A DNA stretch of 64,000 nt from Kushneria avicenniae (GTDB taxonomy: Bacteria > Pseudomonadota > Gammaproteobacteria > Pseudomonadales > Halomonadaceae), in assembly GCF_900112585.1 (NCBI RefSeq), contig NZ_FOLY01000004.1, forward strand, positions 310,001 through 374,000, read 5' to 3'. Below the pieces are notes generated by a model. It did not search any database. It was not told where the DNA came from and saw only the letters and a list, made by a program, of their open reading frames with translations. Shown here one piece after another: positions 17,896-26,911 of the stretch. Within the stretch, counting starts at the first letter, position 1, and each line of letters opens with the position of its first letter. The position numbers were made by a program, and so were the translations under genes.

Positions 17896-19824
17896 ATGTC
17901 AGAAGACGTTTCAGGGAAAGTGAACCAATGCACCGGGGAAGCTCTGCCCGACATTCTGGCAGGCCCCATGCTCCGCCGTCTGCTGCCCGAGCGGATGACA
18001 CTCTGGCTGGTGGCTTCAAAAGCGCTGACACTCACACTTGTCCTTGAGCGGCAGGGCGAACGGTCCGCGCATCTGCCCCTTGACGAGCAGCAATGCCGAC
18101 GGCTGTCCATCGGCACGCACGCCGTCGTCCACATGATCGATGTCGCAATCCGGCCCGCCTTCGATGAAGGCGAGGTGCTGAGTTATGACCTGTTGATCGA
18201 AGCACAGGGGGCATCGACAGGCATGGCAGAGTGGGCTCCGCAGCTGTGTCTTGAAGGAGAGCGCCGTCCGCGCGTTCGCCACTCCATGACACTTGTCTCC
18301 ATCGCCCATGGCTCCTGCCGCCGGCCTCACTTTGATGCCCCCGATGGGCTGGCACGCCTGGATCGTCAGCTGAATGCTCAACGCAGCACGCCCGAGCAGT
18401 GGCCCTCACTGTTGATGATGACCGGCGATCAGATTTATGCCGATGATGTCGCAGGCCCCATGCTGCTGGCCATCAATGCCCTCGTGTCGCGGCTGGGGCT
18501 TTATCACGAGCGTTTTGATCAGGCCGAGATCGACGACAGCCAGGCACTCATGGAAGATCCCTGGCTTTATAGGCGCCATCGTCTGCTGCCCGCCACCTCC
18601 GACAATCGTCTTCTTCAGCGCTATTTCTTTCGCGGCAAGCAAAAGCCGATCTTTACTGCCGCTGGCGCCGATAACCACCTCATCAGTCTTGGGGAAATCC
18701 TGGCCATGTATCTGCTGGTCTGGTCTGAGGTGCCCTGGCAGCTCATCAACGTCACGCCTCCCGCGCTGGAGGAGGACAAGGCAGCCCTTTTCAAAAGGGA
18801 ACAGGCGGCGCTGGCGCATTTTGTCGAGGAGTTACCTGCCGTTCGTCGGGTCATGGCGCACCTGCCTGTTTACATGATCTTTGATGATCATGACGTCACC
18901 GACGACTGGAATCTGACCGCCCAATGGGAACGTACGGCGCTCGAGCATCCCTTTTCCCGGCGCATCATGGGCAATGCCCTGATGGGCTATCTGATCTGTC
19001 AGGGCTGGGGCAATGCCCCGGAACACTTTGACGGCCCGATGATGACGCGGCTTGAGACCTACTGCCGGGCCCCCGAAGAGGCGCATCACAGCGCCATGAT
19101 CGAGGCCCTGTTTCGCTTTGAGCACTGGCATTATTCGCTGCCCACTCATCCTGCCATGGTCGTTCTGGATACACGGACCCGGCGCTGGCGTAGCGAAAAT
19201 GGCCTGCACAAGCCTTCCGGACTGATGGATTGGGAGGCCCTGACAGAACTCCAGCAGGAGCTTATGGGGCATGACGCCGTCATCATGGTGTCAGCCGCGC
19301 CGGTATTTGGCGTCAAGCTGATCGAGATCGTGCAGCGGGTCTTTGTCTGGTTCAACCGCCCCCTGCTGGTAGATGCCGAGAACTGGATGTCACATCGTGG
19401 CGCGGCATACGTCATGCTCAATATTTTCAGGCACCGCAACACCCCGCAGAATTTCGTCGTACTGTCGGGAGATGTGCATTACAGCTTTGCCTATGACGTG
19501 CAATTGCGCGGGCAGCACCGCAGCCCCGACATCTGGCAGGTGACCAGCAGCGGTATTCGTAACCAGTTTCCTGATCGGCTACTGGATATCTTTGACCGCA
19601 TCAATCGCTGGCTTTTTGCCCCCTGGTCCCCCGTCAACTGGCTGACCAAGCGTCGTTACATGGTCATCAGACCCCGCCAGCCCGATAACCGCTCCCCGGG
19701 CGAGAGACTGGTCAACAAGGCCGGTATCGGTCTGCTGTATCTGGATGACCAGGGGCGACCCCGGGACATCATTCAACTGGGCGGTGATGATCAGGACGTG
19801 CGCTTTGAGCGCGATGACCCATAG
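17896..19824 (+). CDS. PhoD-like metallophosphatase family protein
   Basis: A 642-residue protein of the PhoD-like phosphatase superfamily. An N-terminal beta domain (about 20-130, with ILAGPMLRRLLPERMTLWLV) precedes the metallophosphatase core: SIAHGSCRRP, MMTGDQIYADDVAGP, the metal ligands in IFDDHDVTDDWN and VVLSGDVHYSFAYD. It would hydrolyse phosphomono- or diesters. No signal peptide or Tat motif is seen at the chosen start, unlike secreted PhoD. The start is uncertain: ATG at 17896 follows GTGGTGACC; ATG 17824 and TTG 17749 are in frame. Convergent with the NUP gene. Confidence 0.8.
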   Translation: MSEDVSGKVNQCTGEALPDILAGPMLRRLLPERMTLWLVASKALTLTLVLERQGERSAHLPLDEQQCRRLSIGTHAVVHMIDVAIRPAFDEGEVLSYDLLIEAQGASTGMAEWAPQLCLEGERRPRVRHSMTLVSIAHGSCRRPHFDAPDGLARLDRQLNAQRSTPEQWPSLLMMTGDQIYADDVAGPMLLAINALVSRLGLYHERFDQAEIDDSQALMEDPWLYRRHRLLPATSDNRLLQRYFFRGKQKPIFTAAGADNHLISLGEILAMYLLVWSEVPWQLINVTPPALEEDKAALFKREQAALAHFVEELPAVRRVMAHLPVYMIFDDHDVTDDWNLTAQWERTALEHPFSRRIMGNALMGYLICQGWGNAPEHFDGPMMTRLETYCRAPEEAHHSAMIEALFRFEHWHYSLPTHPAMVVLDTRTRRWRSENGLHKPSGLMDWEALTELQQELMGHDAVIMVSAAPVFGVKLIEIVQRVFVWFNRPLLVDAENWMSHRGAAYVMLNIFRHRNTPQNFVVLSGDVHYSFAYDVQLRGQHRSPDIWQVTSSGIRNQFPDRLLDIFDRINRWLFAPWSPVNWLTKRRYMVIRPRQPDNRSPGERLVNKAGIGLLYLDDQGRPRDIIQLGGDDQDVRFERDDP

Positions 19825-19854
19825 ACTTTCGGCCATCCTCTGCCCTGACAACAC

Positions 19855-19878
19855 AACGCCCGGCAGGTGCCGGGCGTT
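19855..19878. terminator. Hairpin between PhoD-like and NUP genes
   Basis: AACGCCCGGC (19855-19864) and GCCGGGCGTT (19869-19878) form a 10-bp stem with an AGGT loop in the convergent gap. Neither strand has a strong T-run, so it is a probable bidirectional stem. Confidence 0.6.
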
Positions 19879-19906
19879 ATCGAATGGAATGTCACTGCCA
19901 GGGGGC

Positions 19907-21229
19907 TCAGCTCGAGGCATGATCCTCGTCACCATCGGTGGTCGCCTCGCCCTCTTGCGTGCCCTCATCCTCTGACGAGCCACTCTGTTCGCCAGGGGCC
20001 GCCTTATCGTCAGGCATATCATCAGACGCTGGCTGATCCCCGGCCTCCTCTGACGTCTCTTCCGGCACGCCTTCCTGCCAGTCCTCCCAGTCCGTCACGA
20101 TCGATTCGATCAGCGGATAGCCGGCACGCACCATATTGGTCAGCGCCGGCGTATAGCCGCCCTGCTTGGCATAGCCGGTCAGGCCATCAGCATCGGAGAG
20201 TCCTTCATATGGCCGGTTAAAGCTGGCACCGGCACGGACCACCACAGTACGTTCGCGCTGGAGGCGCCCGGCCTCATCGGCACGCTTCAAAGCTGTCAGA
20301 ATGGCATTGTCTTCCTGCTGTCCGGTGCAGATGCTGGCCTTGTCGCCGGCCACCTGCTTGCCGAGCTGCCCGGCGCGATCGGCCAGTCGGTTGCCATACC
20401 ACCAGGTATCGCTGGAGACGCTGTCACATTGCACGACCGCAGGCGCCTCATTGGCAGGTGCATGGTCATAGTGCTTGCGATAGGCCGCTGCGTTGTCGCT
20501 GTCGGCCAGCTCGACGCCCCTGGAAAGCTCGACGGCCCGGTCCACGAGCGCATCATCGAGATGATAGAACTCGGTACCGTATTCCTGATGCGGGTCCTGG
20601 GTGGGGGTATGGGTGTTGATGCTCAGATATCCCGTGGTCCAGCCCTCGGGAACATCGCGGGCATCCAGTTCCCACTGGATGCCGAAATCGACCAGATAGC
20701 GCGGCCAGGTGGGCGACCCCAGGGTGCCCTGATGCGGATCGATACTGGCCACGCCCGAGACCAGAAACCAGCTGTCGGAGAGATCGAATTCCGGTGAGAA
20801 CGCCAGCGTTGAGATGGAGGTCGCGGCATTGGCGTAGCCCTTGCCGGTCGTCATCAGGCACACATCATCATCGTTACAGCTGACGCTGCCAAAAGAGCCG
20901 TGCAGCCCGGGCACCTTGATGTCCTGGGTCGGCGCCAGCTTCTCGGCCCAGACCTTGCGCTCGGGGCCAAAAGTGGTGATGACCATGGCCTTGACGTGAC
21001 GCGGCGTTTTTTCAGCTTTTTCAGCATCATTGCCATCGCCCTCTTCACGAGAAGTCGTGCCGGTAGCATCGCCATCACTGTGACTCACTTGAGCTTCAGA
21101 TTGCGATTCGGTTTCCGGCGTCGCATCGGTGGTCGCCTGTTCGTGTTCGACGCTTTCGGTATCGGCCAGTACCGGCAATGACAGCGGCAGGGTCAACAGG
21201 GTGGCTGCCAGCAAACGGGAATAACTCAT
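19907..21229 (-). CDS. Exported NUP-family (purine nucleoside permease-like) protein with acidic tails
   Basis: A 440-residue protein with a cleavable-type signal peptide (LLAATLLTLPLSLPVLAD) and a NUP domain (about residues 78-390). Recognisable pieces are KAMVITTFGPERKVWAEKL, MTTGKGYANAATSI, FLVSGVASIDPHQGTLG and VRAGASFNRPYEG. The fold is related to nucleoside phosphorylases; fungal members take up purine nucleosides. The domain is bracketed by an acidic Glu/Asp/Ser/Thr-rich stretch after the signal (about 24-75) and a similar tail at the C terminus (about 395-440). Those tails are unusual for the family and fit a periplasm exposed to high salt. Convergent with the PhoD-like gene. Confidence 0.85.
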   Translation of the reverse strand: MSYSRLLAATLLTLPLSLPVLADTESVEHEQATTDATPETESQSEAQVSHSDGDATGTTSREEGDGNDAEKAEKTPRHVKAMVITTFGPERKVWAEKLAPTQDIKVPGLHGSFGSVSCNDDDVCLMTTGKGYANAATSISTLAFSPEFDLSDSWFLVSGVASIDPHQGTLGSPTWPRYLVDFGIQWELDARDVPEGWTTGYLSINTHTPTQDPHQEYGTEFYHLDDALVDRAVELSRGVELADSDNAAAYRKHYDHAPANEAPAVVQCDSVSSDTWWYGNRLADRAGQLGKQVAGDKASICTGQQEDNAILTALKRADEAGRLQRERTVVVRAGASFNRPYEGLSDADGLTGYAKQGGYTPALTNMVRAGYPLIESIVTDWEDWQEGVPEETSEEAGDQPASDDMPDDKAAPGEQSGSSEDEGTQEGEATTDGDEDHASS

Positions 21230-21537
21230 GACGTAACCTGCTGTTTCATCGGGATGCCCGTGATCATCTCACATCCGCTTGCACGAGCACATGCTGTCGC
21301 GGCAGAACCCTGGCGGGCGCTCGTTTTTAGCGACAGTCCAGCAAAATTTACTTAATATTGATTAAATTAGAATATTTAACTAAATAGCCTGCTACATCAG
21401 ACCGACCCACCGGCAAGCGCATGTCAGGTGAGAGACATACCATAAAGTTTATAAGCGAAATGCCGTTAAAAACCGGGATTATCAGGCACGGATCCCTGCT
21501 TTAACGCGTCATTTAAACGCATCATTCGGAACACTCG
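21230..21537. other. Intergenic region, AT-rich core
   Basis: This 308-bp divergent gap contains an AT-rich block at about 21340-21390, far below the local GC content. It includes TTAAAT (21362-21367) and ATTTAA (21374-21379) as inverted arms. It should hold promoters for the NUP gene and the GGDEF gene. No clear -35/-10 pair or RNA gene was recognised. Confidence 0.5.
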
Positions 21538-23109
21538 ATGCCCTACCTGAACTCGCTGCGTAACCGGTTCATCATTACTCTGGCGATCATGCTGGTGCTG
21601 GTCATGGGCATTCTGATGTTTATCCTGCATCAGCTCATGATCCCCAACCTCCTCAGCGAAGAGCGCCAGGGGGCCCACGTTTACGCCAACGTCCTGCAGG
21701 AAAGCATCGACAGGGATGCACGCAATCTCAATACCATGGTTTATCAATGGGCGACCTGGGCCGGTACCTGGGAGTTCATGAACGGGCGTCGGCCGGACTT
21801 TCCTCAAACGCATATTACGCCGGCAGTCTTTGATGATCATGCAGCTGATCTGATGATCATTACCAATCCGAATGACGCCATCAGCTGGATTGCCGGCCGC
21901 AACCCGGTGAATGGCAGCTTCACTTCGTGCGCCCAGCCTGCCGGAGACTGTCAGTGGTCACTCGATCTTGTCCGCGAGATGCAGAGGCAACTGTCTTCCA
22001 CCGATACCATGCCCAGAATCGGCGTCCGACCCGACTTCGCCATGATCAGCACATGGCCCATCACACGCCGGGATAGCAGCTTCGCGGCAGGAAAAATCAC
22101 GCTCATGCGCCTTTTACCTGGCCAATGGCAACCGGAAGCCGGGCTTTCAACCCTGACGCTCTCCTCCATTCGCCTGAAAAAGGGGGATCGGCATGACGAC
22201 AAGCCAGCCATCAGTATCGAGCCGATCGACGATGACACCCTTCGCTTGACCCTGACACGCCCGAGTGCGACTCCGGAGTATCAGGTCCTGATGACGACGC
22301 GCCTGAAACGCGATGGCCTGCATGCCGGCATTGCACGCTTCAACATGACCATGCTCGGCTCGCTGCTGCTACTGATCGCATTGATGATGGCCATGCTGTG
22401 GGTATTTCGTGCCATCGTGCTGCGCCCGATTACCGAGCTTTCACGCTATGCCAGCGCCCTGCGCCAATCCCCCGGGGAGCACCTGGAGGCGCCGCCTCCC
22501 TGGCTGCAGGCACGTAGTGATGAACTGGGCAACATGGCGCGCGAATTTCAGACGCTGATCAAGGAACTCAACGAGCGCAACGCGCATCTGAAGGCACTGA
22601 CCAATCGTGATGCGCTGACGGGACTGGGCAATCGCCGCCTGCTGGATCGTCAGCTGCCGCGCACCCTGTCACTGACGCATCGGCTTGAGCGCCCGGTAGC
22701 GCTGATCATGATCGATGTGGATCACTTCAAGCTCTATAACGACTTTTACGGCCACCCGGAGGGCGATCAGTGTCTGAAGACCATCGCTGAAACCCTGAGC
22801 GATATCTTCCAGCGCGAATCGGATCTGGTCACCCGGGTCGGCGGTGAGGAGTTCGTGATTGTGCTGCCCGACTTTGATCTCGAACGCGCCATGGATATCG
22901 CCCGCGGGGTCTGCACCGCCATGGAAGCCCAGTGCATTCCCCATGTCCCCTCGCCCACCCACAAGTACGTCACCATCAGTGCCGGCGTGGCCATCTCCTC
23001 GCCCGATCATCCGCTGTCGGGCGAGGCGCTGATCAAGCAGGCCGACCAGGCGCTTTATCAGATCAAGAAAAGCAGCCGCAACGCCGTGGGGTGCACTACT
23101 TGCGACTGA
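21538..23109 (+). CDS. Membrane diguanylate cyclase, CHASE4-HAMP-GGDEF
   Basis: This 523-residue sensor enzyme has an N-terminal membrane helix (about 8-30), a periplasmic CHASE4-type domain with VYQWATWAGTWEFM, a second membrane helix (about 272-295), a HAMP-like linker and a GGDEF domain. The active site GGEEF is at 435-439. An I-site RESD sits exactly five residues upstream (426-429), so product inhibition by c-di-GMP is expected. A C-x6-C pair in the sensor domain (SCAQPAGDCQW) recurs in the second cyclase of this window. The stop is one base from the stop of the convergent ureohydrolase gene. Confidence 0.93.
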   Translation: MPYLNSLRNRFIITLAIMLVLVMGILMFILHQLMIPNLLSEERQGAHVYANVLQESIDRDARNLNTMVYQWATWAGTWEFMNGRRPDFPQTHITPAVFDDHAADLMIITNPNDAISWIAGRNPVNGSFTSCAQPAGDCQWSLDLVREMQRQLSSTDTMPRIGVRPDFAMISTWPITRRDSSFAAGKITLMRLLPGQWQPEAGLSTLTLSSIRLKKGDRHDDKPAISIEPIDDDTLRLTLTRPSATPEYQVLMTTRLKRDGLHAGIARFNMTMLGSLLLLIALMMAMLWVFRAIVLRPITELSRYASALRQSPGEHLEAPPPWLQARSDELGNMAREFQTLIKELNERNAHLKALTNRDALTGLGNRRLLDRQLPRTLSLTHRLERPVALIMIDVDHFKLYNDFYGHPEGDQCLKTIAETLSDIFQRESDLVTRVGGEEFVIVLPDFDLERAMDIARGVCTAMEAQCIPHVPSPTHKYVTISAGVAISSPDHPLSGEALIKQADQALYQIKKSSRNAVGCTTCD

Positions 23110-23110
23110 A

Positions 23111-24007
23111 TCAGCCGCGCATGGCAATAAACGTCCACAGCAGCGTGGCCGCCGCCAGTGAGGTAATCTCCTGCGGATCATAGGGCGGTGATACTTCCAC
23201 CACATCCATGCCGATCAGATTGAACTCTCTCAAGGCTTCCAGAAGTTCCAGCGCCTTCATGGTCGTGATACCGCCGATCTCGGGCGTGCCGGTACCGGGG
23301 GCATGGGCCGGGTCCAGCACATCGATATCAAAGGTCACATAGATCGGCGTGTTCCCCATGCGCTCACGCACCTTTTGCGCCAGCGCTTCCCCATTGAGGG
23401 TCATCAGCTCGCGAGAATTCAGCCACTCGCCGCCCTGTTCGGCCAACCAGTCCCGCGTAGTGGGCTCGACCGGCGAGCGAAGCCCCAGACTCAGGGTCCG
23501 CTCCGGCGCCACCAGCCCCTCGTCGATGGCGTTGCGCAGAAAGGTGCCATGGCCAATGTCATCTCCAAAGTGGCTGGCCCAGGTATCGCAGTGCGCGTCA
23601 AAATGAATCAGCGACAGCGGCTGATCAACACGACGGCGCTGCGCTCGCAGCACGCCCAGCGTGGTGAGATGATCGCCCCCGGCACACAGCAGCGTCTGCG
23701 CTGGTGCCTGCTCAAGCGCTGCGCTCACGCCGGCCTCGATACGCCGCAGGGCGTCATGCTGGCCGACCTGCATGATGTCAAGATCGCCCAGGTCGCTGAC
23801 CAGTGCGCAGGGATCGGTTTCAAACTCGGGATGGCGGCCATCGGTCAGCATCATGCTGGCCCGGCGCAGGGCGTTGGGCGCCATGCGCGCCCCGGGGCGG
23901 AAGGTGACCGAGCAGTCATAGGGCAGCCCCAGAAAGCCAAAGGGACGCGCGCTATCCTGCGGCGCTTTCAAAAAGGTGGCGATACCCTGATACGGCAGAC
24001 CCGACAT
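23111..24007 (-). CDS. Agmatinase / ureohydrolase family protein
   Basis: A 298-residue arginase-fold binuclear Mn2+ hydrolase. Metal-ligand motifs are CAGGDHLT, LIHFDAHCDTW and YVTFDIDVLDPAHAPG. The stretch SHFGDDIGHGTFLRNA resembles agmatinase and guanidinobutyrase enzymes rather than arginase. The reaction would release urea from a guanidino compound, giving putrescine if agmatine is the substrate. No speA or other polyamine gene is adjacent, so speB identity is not certain. AGAGAGGT precedes the ATG. Confidence 0.88.
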   Translation of the reverse strand: MSGLPYQGIATFLKAPQDSARPFGFLGLPYDCSVTFRPGARMAPNALRRASMMLTDGRHPEFETDPCALVSDLGDLDIMQVGQHDALRRIEAGVSAALEQAPAQTLLCAGGDHLTTLGVLRAQRRRVDQPLSLIHFDAHCDTWASHFGDDIGHGTFLRNAIDEGLVAPERTLSLGLRSPVEPTTRDWLAEQGGEWLNSRELMTLNGEALAQKVRERMGNTPIYVTFDIDVLDPAHAPGTGTPEIGGITTMKALELLEALREFNLIGMDVVEVSPPYDPQEITSLAAATLLWTFIAMRG

Positions 24008-24024
24008 GCAATACCTCTCTTGCG

Positions 24025-24104
24025 GCGTTTGAAACGCAAAGGGCGATGACGAAAGAGCGCATCCTGAGGCTGGCCCGTGCGGGGGTCAATAGCCTTTGAA
24101 ACGC
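24025..24104. repeat. Direct repeat and palindrome upstream of the ureohydrolase gene
   Basis: TTTGAAACGC occurs at 24028-24037 and again at 24095-24104. The first copy is part of a 13-bp palindrome GCGTTT-G-AAACGC (24025-24037), 18 bp upstream of the start codon. This could be a repressor site; the binding protein is unknown. Confidence 0.4.
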
Positions 24105-24151
24105 CCGGCATTGATCACAGGGTAGCCGCGCTGGTGGCGACGTTTCGAGTC

Positions 24152-25216
24152 TCAGCCGGCCAGGCTGACGCTTCGAATCAGTGCCACGACCGTCATGCCC
24201 GGCACCAGTTCAAGCGCTTCGGCAGCCTCCAGAGCAATACGCGATTGAAGCGACTGCCCCCCCAGGGACAGCGTGACTTCAAGCGTGCCCGGCGCACCCG
24301 GCGTCAGAGTCGTAATGACCGCCTCAAGCTGATTGCGAAAGCTGCTGTCGCTGTGATGGGACAGCGCAATGGCCACATCGCGCCGACGGATACGCACCCG
24401 CAGCGGACTCGCCTCGGGCTGTGACAGCAGCGGCAGCGTCAGGTACTGTCCATCGGCCAGCGCCACCCGACTGGCATGGTAGTGATGATCGTGGGAAAGC
24501 ACCTGCCCCTGCAAAAGCGAGCTGGCCTCGAAGCCGCCCAGCCAGGGCGACATATCCCCACGGGAGAGCAATGTCTCCAGCCGGTCGCTGGCCATGACGT
24601 GCCCCCGGTCCAGCACCACGAGCTGTTCGGCGATCGCCATCAGCTCTTCGGGATCATGACTGACAAACAGGATCGGCAGGTCAATCTCGCGGGTCAGCCG
24701 CACGATATAGTCCAGAAGCTCCTGCTTGCGCGCCCCGTCCAAGCCGGTCAGGGGTTCATCCATCAGCAGCATGTCGGGCTCGGCCAGCAGCGCCCGGCCG
24801 ATCGCTACCCGGCGTGCCTCACCGCCCGACAGCGCCCCTGGCATACGCTCCAGCAGCGCTTCAATGCCCAGCAGATCGACCACGCGATCAAACGCCTCGC
24901 CGTGCGTGATCCGTCGCGCGTAGGTCAGGTTGCTGCGCACCCGATAGTGGGGAAACAGGCGGGCCTCCTGAAAGACCACGCCCAGTCGGCGCTGATGCGG
25001 CGGCACGAATATCTTCTGCCCGATGTCTACAAACGTTCGACCATTGAGGGCAATACGCCCCTGATCGGGGCAGTCAAGGCCGGCCAGCATGCGCAGCAGC
25101 GTGGTCTTGCCGCTACCGGAATGACCGAAAAGCGCCGTCACGCCCGACCCGGGCGTTGTGATATCGACATCAACGTCAAAATCGCCCTGCCGATGCTTGA
25201 TACACAGTTCAAGCAT
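24152..25216 (-). CDS. modC: Molybdate ABC transporter ATP-binding protein
   Basis: A 354-residue ATPase that energises molybdate import. The Walker A motif is FGHSGSGKTTLL, the signature is LSGGEARRVAIGRAL, and the Walker B motif is LLMDEPLTGLD with the switch His in VSHDPEEL. The C-terminal region (about 285-354) is the Mop/TOBE molybdate-binding domain, including SSFRNQLEAVITTL. It is the last gene of modA-modB-modC, 42 bp after modB, with GGGAG before the ATG. Confidence 0.95.
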   Translation of the reverse strand: MLELCIKHRQGDFDVDVDITTPGSGVTALFGHSGSGKTTLLRMLAGLDCPDQGRIALNGRTFVDIGQKIFVPPHQRRLGVVFQEARLFPHYRVRSNLTYARRITHGEAFDRVVDLLGIEALLERMPGALSGGEARRVAIGRALLAEPDMLLMDEPLTGLDGARKQELLDYIVRLTREIDLPILFVSHDPEELMAIAEQLVVLDRGHVMASDRLETLLSRGDMSPWLGGFEASSLLQGQVLSHDHHYHASRVALADGQYLTLPLLSQPEASPLRVRIRRRDVAIALSHHSDSSFRNQLEAVITTLTPGAPGTLEVTLSLGGQSLQSRIALEAAEALELVPGMTVVALIRSVSLAG

Positions 25217-25258
25217 GGCGGCGCTCCCACAGAGTCGATGTCATGTACAGGGGCAAGG

Positions 25259-25963
25259 TCATGGTGTCCCCCTGTCGCGACCGGCCATGCGGCGACGGGT
25301 GCGACGCGCCAGCCATTCCGAGGCAACCAGCGAGACCATCGCCACGACTACCGAAATCACGCACAGCCGCGCTGCGGCGTCTTCCATGCCGGGCGTCTGG
25401 ATCAGGGAGTACAGCGCCAGCGGCAGCGTGCGGGTCTCGCCGGGAATATTGGAAGCAAAGGTAATGGTGGCGCCGAATTCGGAGAGCGCCCGGGCGAAGG
25501 CCAGCACCGCACCGGTCACCAGCCCGGGCACGGCCAGCGGCAGGGTAATGGTGAAAAAGACCCGTAGTCTTGAGGCGCCCAGCGTGCGCGCGGCCGCCTC
25601 GAGTCGCGGGTCCACCGCTTCCAGCGACAGTCGAACAGCGCGCACCAGCAGCGGAAAGGCCATGACGCCGCCCGCCAGCGCTGCCCCCTGCCAGGTAAAG
25701 GGCAGCGACAGTCCGAGATGATCATAAAACCAGCCGCCCACAGCTCCACGCCGCCCCATCACCACCAGCAACAGATAACCCACCACCACAGGGGGGAGCA
25801 CCAGCGGCAGATGAACGACGCCATCAAGCAACGACTTGCCGACAAATTCATGACGCGCCAGCAGCCACGCCATGAGAATGCCGGGGACCAGAATGATCAA
25901 AAGCGCCGTACCGGAGACCTGCAGGCTGATGCGCAGGGCCTCGATTTCAAGCGGTGTCAGCAC
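25259..25963 (-). CDS. modB: Molybdate ABC transporter permease
   Basis: A 234-residue inner-membrane permease with five to six hydrophobic segments. It contains the EAA loop EAAARTLGASRLRVFFTITLP that docks onto ModC and the ModB-typical HLPLVLPPVVVGYLLL. The start appears to be GTG at 25963 preceded by GAGGAT; nearby ATG codons are out of frame and closed. It is 36 bp downstream of modA. Confidence 0.95.
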   Translation of the reverse strand: MLTPLEIEALRISLQVSGTALLIILVPGILMAWLLARHEFVGKSLLDGVVHLPLVLPPVVVGYLLLVVMGRRGAVGGWFYDHLGLSLPFTWQGAALAGGVMAFPLLVRAVRLSLEAVDPRLEAAARTLGASRLRVFFTITLPLAVPGLVTGAVLAFARALSEFGATITFASNIPGETRTLPLALYSLIQTPGMEDAAARLCVISVVVAMVSLVASEWLARRTRRRMAGRDRGTP

Positions 25964-25999
25964 ATCGACATCCTCGTGCTGGCCCCCACCGGCAATGGA

Positions 26000-26779
26000 T
26001 CAGTTGGCAGCATCCGAATCGTTGACCTCGAAACCATATTGTTCAAACGTTCCGGATGCCTGGTCGCTTTCCAGCCACTGCAGAAAGGCCTGTGCCTGCG
26101 GGCTCGGATCCTCACCGATCAGCGCGGCCGGATAGGTGATGGGATCATGGCTGTCGGACGGAAACAGCCCCAGCTGGTGAACATGCTCGCCAGCCATGGC
26201 ATCGGTGGCATAGACCACACCCAGCGGTGTCTCGCCACGCTCGACCAGCGCCAGCGCACCGCGTACGTCACTGGCACGCGCCAGCCGTGGCTCCAGCGCC
26301 TGCCACTCGCCCAGATGCTCGAAGGCCTGCCGGGCATAGATGCCGGCCGGCACGTGGGCCGGGTCACCGACAGCAATACGATCGTTCTCGCCCAGATACT
26401 GCGCCAGCGGGTGATCCTTGTCCGGCGTGAAGTCCTTGATGCTGCTGTCCTCTGCAGTAATCAGGGCCAGACGATTATTCAGCAGGTCACGTCGCGCCCT
26501 GACCGGTTCCCCCTGCTCTTCCAGCCAGTCCATCCACTTCTCGTTGGCAGACAGATAGACATCTGCCGGTGCCCCCTGGGAGATCTGTCGCGCCAGTGTC
26601 GAAGAGGAGGCATAGACCGGCACGATGTCGACGTCGTGATTCTTCTCGTACTGCTCGATCAGGGTATTCATGACATCCGTCAGCGAGGCAGCGGCCTGAA
26701 CGTCGACGCGCTCTGCAGCGCTGGCGGCATTACAGAGCAAAAGCGTGGCAGTGGACAATACGGCCAGGGATCTGATCAT
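26000..26779 (-). CDS. modA: Molybdate-binding periplasmic protein
   Basis: A 259-residue exported solute-binding protein. The ATG at 26779 gives a proper signal peptide (MIRSLAVLSTATLLLCNAAS, cleavage after ASA) and has GGAAGAA upstream; a longer frame to 26824 adds an unlikely N terminus. Ligand-site motifs are QAAASLTDVMN, VYASSSTLARQI and the GAPADVYLSANEKWMD loop. It should bind molybdate or tungstate and hand it to ModBC. Confidence 0.95.
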   Translation of the reverse strand: MIRSLAVLSTATLLLCNAASAAERVDVQAAASLTDVMNTLIEQYEKNHDVDIVPVYASSSTLARQISQGAPADVYLSANEKWMDWLEEQGEPVRARRDLLNNRLALITAEDSSIKDFTPDKDHPLAQYLGENDRIAVGDPAHVPAGIYARQAFEHLGEWQALEPRLARASDVRGALALVERGETPLGVVYATDAMAGEHVHQLGLFPSDSHDPITYPAALIGEDPSPQAQAFLQWLESDQASGTFEQYGFEVNDSDAAN

Positions 26780-26820
26780 GGGAGGGGTTCTTCCTTGAAA
26801 ATATTGGTTGTTCATACCGG

Positions 26821-26839
26821 GCACATCGTCCCGATGTGC
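26821..26839. promoter_or_regulatory. Palindrome in the modA upstream region, candidate ModE site
   Basis: GCACATCG-TCC-CGATGTGC is an 8-bp perfect dyad with a 3-bp centre, 42 bp upstream of the modA ATG. It does not resemble the E. coli ModE consensus (ATCGCTATATA type). The adjacent truncated ModE is the obvious candidate binder. Inference. Confidence 0.4.
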
Positions 26840-26911
26840 TTATGTTTGCACACCGCCCGATCCGGCTCAATGCCGGTACGACAATCGGATCATCGTGTCC
26901 TGCAGCCGGCG

